From an uncultured Mailhella sp. (GTDB lineage: Bacteria > Desulfobacterota > Desulfovibrionia > Desulfovibrionales > Desulfovibrionaceae): a stretch of DNA of 64,000 nt. A program made the position numbers and the translations under genes. The DNA lies in contig NZ_CALUYL010000003.1 of assembly GCF_944324995.1 (NCBI RefSeq), forward strand, positions 62,001 through 126,000. The letters are read 5' to 3'. Shown here one piece after another: positions 62,013-64,000 of this stretch. Numbering within the stretch: position 1 is the first letter of the stretch; each line of letters begins with the position of its first letter. Under the pieces are notes generated by a model. It worked only from the letters and a program-made list of their open reading frames with translations, did no database searches and was not told the DNA's origin.

Positions 62013-64000
62013 TCACGCGCCGAGAAACCAGTCGCCCCAGAGGGCCTGACCGAGAGAAATGGAACCGTCGCCTGCGGGCATGGCGCAGGGCAGCAGCGGA
62101 CGAAGGCCGAGGCGGCGCAGTTCGGCGGGAAGTTCCGCAAGCAGGGTGCGGTTGTTGAACACGCCGCCGCCAAGCGCCACGTCGAGCACGCCGGAAGCAT
62201 CCGCCGCCGCACGGGCCCAGCGGGCCAGCCCAAGCGCAAGTCCCCGATGAAAGCGCCGGGCAAGACGGCCCGGTTCGGCGGCGTCCCGGGCGGCCTGCGC
62301 AAACAGCGCAACCACGTCGGCTTCCAGCAGGCCGTCCCGTTCCCGCAAAGGCAGCTCGTAGGCTCCGGATTCCCGCCTGTCCTGCGCTTCTTCCAGACGG
62401 ATGGCAGCCTGTCCTTCATAGGTGATGTCGAAGCAGCGGCCGCAGAGGGCGGAAAACGCGTCGAAAAGACGGCCGCAGCTTGAGGTGAGCGGGCAGCGGA
62501 TGCCGTGATGCAGCATTTCGTCGATCATGGGCGCAAGTTTTGCGCGCTCCGGGGAGGCGGCAAGCCACGGCGCTTCGCCCGAAAGTCCGGCCGCGCGCCA
62601 CAGAGCCTGCGCCGTGCGCCAGGGCGAACGGATGGCCGCTTCTCCGCCGGGCAGGGCAAAGGGCGAAAAACGTCCCAGACGCTGCCAGCTTCCGGGCGAG
62701 ACGAGCAGAAGTTCGCCGCCCCAGATCGTGCCGTCGTCGCCGAGGCCGGAACCGTCCAGCGCAAGCCCGAGCACGGGTGAAGACAGGCCGTGCTCGGCCA
62801 TGACGGCGCACACGTGCGCAACGTGATGCTGGAGCGTGAGCTCCTCAAGGCCGCGCGAAGCGGCGACATCGTCGGCAAGGCGGCTCGAAAGATAGTCCGG
62901 ATGCAGATCGCGCACCACCACGCGCGGCTCCACTTCCAGAAGACGCAAAAGATGTTTCAGCGTCTCCTCAAAAAATGCGAAATTCTCCGGGCGGCTCACG
63001 TCGCCGAGGTGCTGGCTCACAAATGCTTCCCGGCCCCGGGTGAGGCAGAAGGTGTGCTTGAGCTCCGCGCCTGCGGCAAACACCGAGTCCGCGGCTTCGG
63101 CAAAAGGGCGCTCGGGCAGACGCACGGGCTCGGGCACAAAGCCCCGCGCGCGGCGCACCATGAGCTTCGGCGCGGCAGGACGATCGGGAGCGCTCTCCGC
63201 GGGAAACATGACGGAGTCGTCCACGCGCACGAGAATGTCCCTGTCGTGACAAAGAAAAAGATCGGCCATGGAACCGAGACGCTCCTTTGCCTCCCGGTTG
63301 CCGAGGCACAGGGGCGCGCCGTGCGGATTGCCCGAGGTCATGACCAGCGCGGGCAGCGCGTCTTCGCGGCGTCCGCCCGCCCATTCGGGATGAAAGAGCA
63401 GATGATGCAGCGGCGTGGACGGCAGCATGAGGCCGATGCTCGCCGTGTCCGGGGCAAGCAGGTCGGGCAGCGCGTCGCGGCTTTCGTCCGCCGTTTTCCG
63501 GGGGCAGATGACGATGGGGCGGCGCGGCGAACAAAGAAGCTTTGCCGCGCCTTCGCCGATCACGGCCACGCGCTCCGCCGCGTCCAGATCCGCGGTCATG
63601 ACGGCAAGAGCCTTGTGCGGACGCGCCTTGCGGCGGCGAAGCTCGGCCACGGCGTCGGCATTTCGCGCGTCGCAGACCAGATGAAAGCCGCCGAGTCCGC
63701 GCACGGCGGCAATCCTGCCCTGCCTGAGCGCGTCAAGCAGAAGAAGCACGGCGGCGTTGCCCATGACGACGTGCTCCGGCAGGCCGTAACGCTTCCTTCT
63801 CTCCTCGTGCAGGGCTTCGCGGGCGTCATCAAGCGCCGCGCCCCGGGCAAAAAGCGCGCTTTCTGCCTCGCGCAGCCGCGCCGGATCGCCGTCCAGCCAG
63901 AACACGGGGCCGCAGTCCGGGCAGGCGTTGGGCTGGGCGTGAAAGCGCCGGTCGGCCGGATCGTGATATTCTTCGGCGCACGGCGCGCACATGGGAAAAC
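62013..64000 (-). CDS. hypF: Carbamoyltransferase HypF, N-terminus beyond the window
   Basis: At least 662 residues are visible; the frame is open to base 64000, so the acylphosphatase domain lies outside. The visible part begins in the second zinc finger (CAPCAEEYHDPADRRFHAQ and ACPDCGP), continues with the YrdC-like domain (GLGGFHLVCDA, MTSGNPHG), and ends with the Kae1-like domain (HHVAHVCAVMAEHG metal site, LALDGSGLGDDGTIWGGE, LGGGVFNNRTL). HypF makes the carbamoyl group that becomes the CN ligands of [NiFe] hydrogenase. Its presence implies that the organism has such a hydrogenase. Confidence 0.95.
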   Translation of the reverse strand, partial: FPMCAPCAEEYHDPADRRFHAQPNACPDCGPVFWLDGDPARLREAESALFARGAALDDAREALHEERRKRYGLPEHVVMGNAAVLLLLDALRQGRIAAVRGLGGFHLVCDARNADAVAELRRRKARPHKALAVMTADLDAAERVAVIGEGAAKLLCSPRRPIVICPRKTADESRDALPDLLAPDTASIGLMLPSTPLHHLLFHPEWAGGRREDALPALVMTSGNPHGAPLCLGNREAKERLGSMADLFLCHDRDILVRVDDSVMFPAESAPDRPAAPKLMVRRARGFVPEPVRLPERPFAEAADSVFAAGAELKHTFCLTRGREAFVSQHLGDVSRPENFAFFEETLKHLLRLLEVEPRVVVRDLHPDYLSSRLADDVAASRGLEELTLQHHVAHVCAVMAEHGLSSPVLGLALDGSGLGDDGTIWGGELLLVSPGSWQRLGRFSPFALPGGEAAIRSPWRTAQALWRAAGLSGEAPWLAASPERAKLAPMIDEMLHHGIRCPLTSSCGRLFDAFSALCGRCFDITYEGQAAIRLEEAQDRRESGAYELPLRERDGLLEADVVALFAQAARDAAEPGRLARRFHRGLALGLARWARAAADASGVLDVALGGGVFNNRTLLAELPAELRRLGLRPLLPCAMPAGDGSISLGQALWGDWFLGA

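Overview
The window is a GC-rich (about 60 %) chromosomal segment that reads as a Desulfovibrionaceae-type member of Desulfobacterota, probably an anaerobic, host-associated relative of Desulfovibrio/Bilophila/Mailhella. The reasons are the variant cytochrome c maturation operon (CcmE with a Cys instead of His haem ligand, no CcmG or CcmH beside it), the tig-clpP-clpX-lon block, the argJ-DUF503-DHH-dapF-dapA block, TRAP carboxylate transport under sigma-54 control, and hydrogenase maturation (hypF). The genus is an inference; no rRNA is present.

Region 1 (1-10.8 kb) is an accessory catabolic locus. The left arm carries the end of an enoate-reductase-like flavoprotein, an amidohydrolase-fold protein, an MmgE/PrpD protein and a ferredoxin-nitroreductase. 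It converges on a PAS-AAA+ sigma-54 activator gene. Divergent from the activator, behind an AT-rich control region with a textbook -24/-12 promoter, lie two more amidohydrolase-fold paralogues, a flavodoxin-like reductase and a complete TRAP transporter. All three amidohydrolase paralogues have lost most of the metal ligands of their superfamily, which makes this the best candidate for an undescribed system.

Region 2 (10.9-23.5 kb) is housekeeping: argJ, a DUF503 protein, a DHH phosphoesterase, dapF, dapA, a 120-residue unknown with its own promoter, tRNA-Leu(UAG), tig-clpP-clpX-lon, and an aldo/keto reductase. Region 3 (23.5-28.2 kb) holds copper handling: copA and a CopZ-like chaperone on the minus strand, a divergent Cys-rich HxlR regulator, then a CNNM/CorC-type membrane protein.

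Region 4 (28.2-34.9 kb) is the ccmEFABC(D) operon with a TPR protein, translationally coupled to mnmE. Region 5 (35-54.5 kb) carries a DEDDy exonuclease, mutL, a small RRM protein, a glycine-zipper lipoprotein, an unknown Rossmann-like protein, a RarD-type exporter coupled to ispG, proS, then xseA-M23 peptidase-xseB-ispA-dxs-nuclease, and an ACT-domain/UPF0210 pair. It thus includes three isoprenoid (MEP pathway) genes. Several long gene-free GC-rich spacers lie between these units.

Region 6 (54.5-59.4 kb) is a second accessory locus: an Fe-S/FAD electron-transfer subunit and an AprA/fumarate-reductase-like flavoprotein, divergent from an AT-richer LysR gene, ending at tRNA-Leu(UAA). Region 7 (59.8-64 kb) has pgpA, ruvX and mltG, and on the minus strand hypF, cut by the window end. 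No rRNA, CRISPR array, insertion sequence or prophage was seen.
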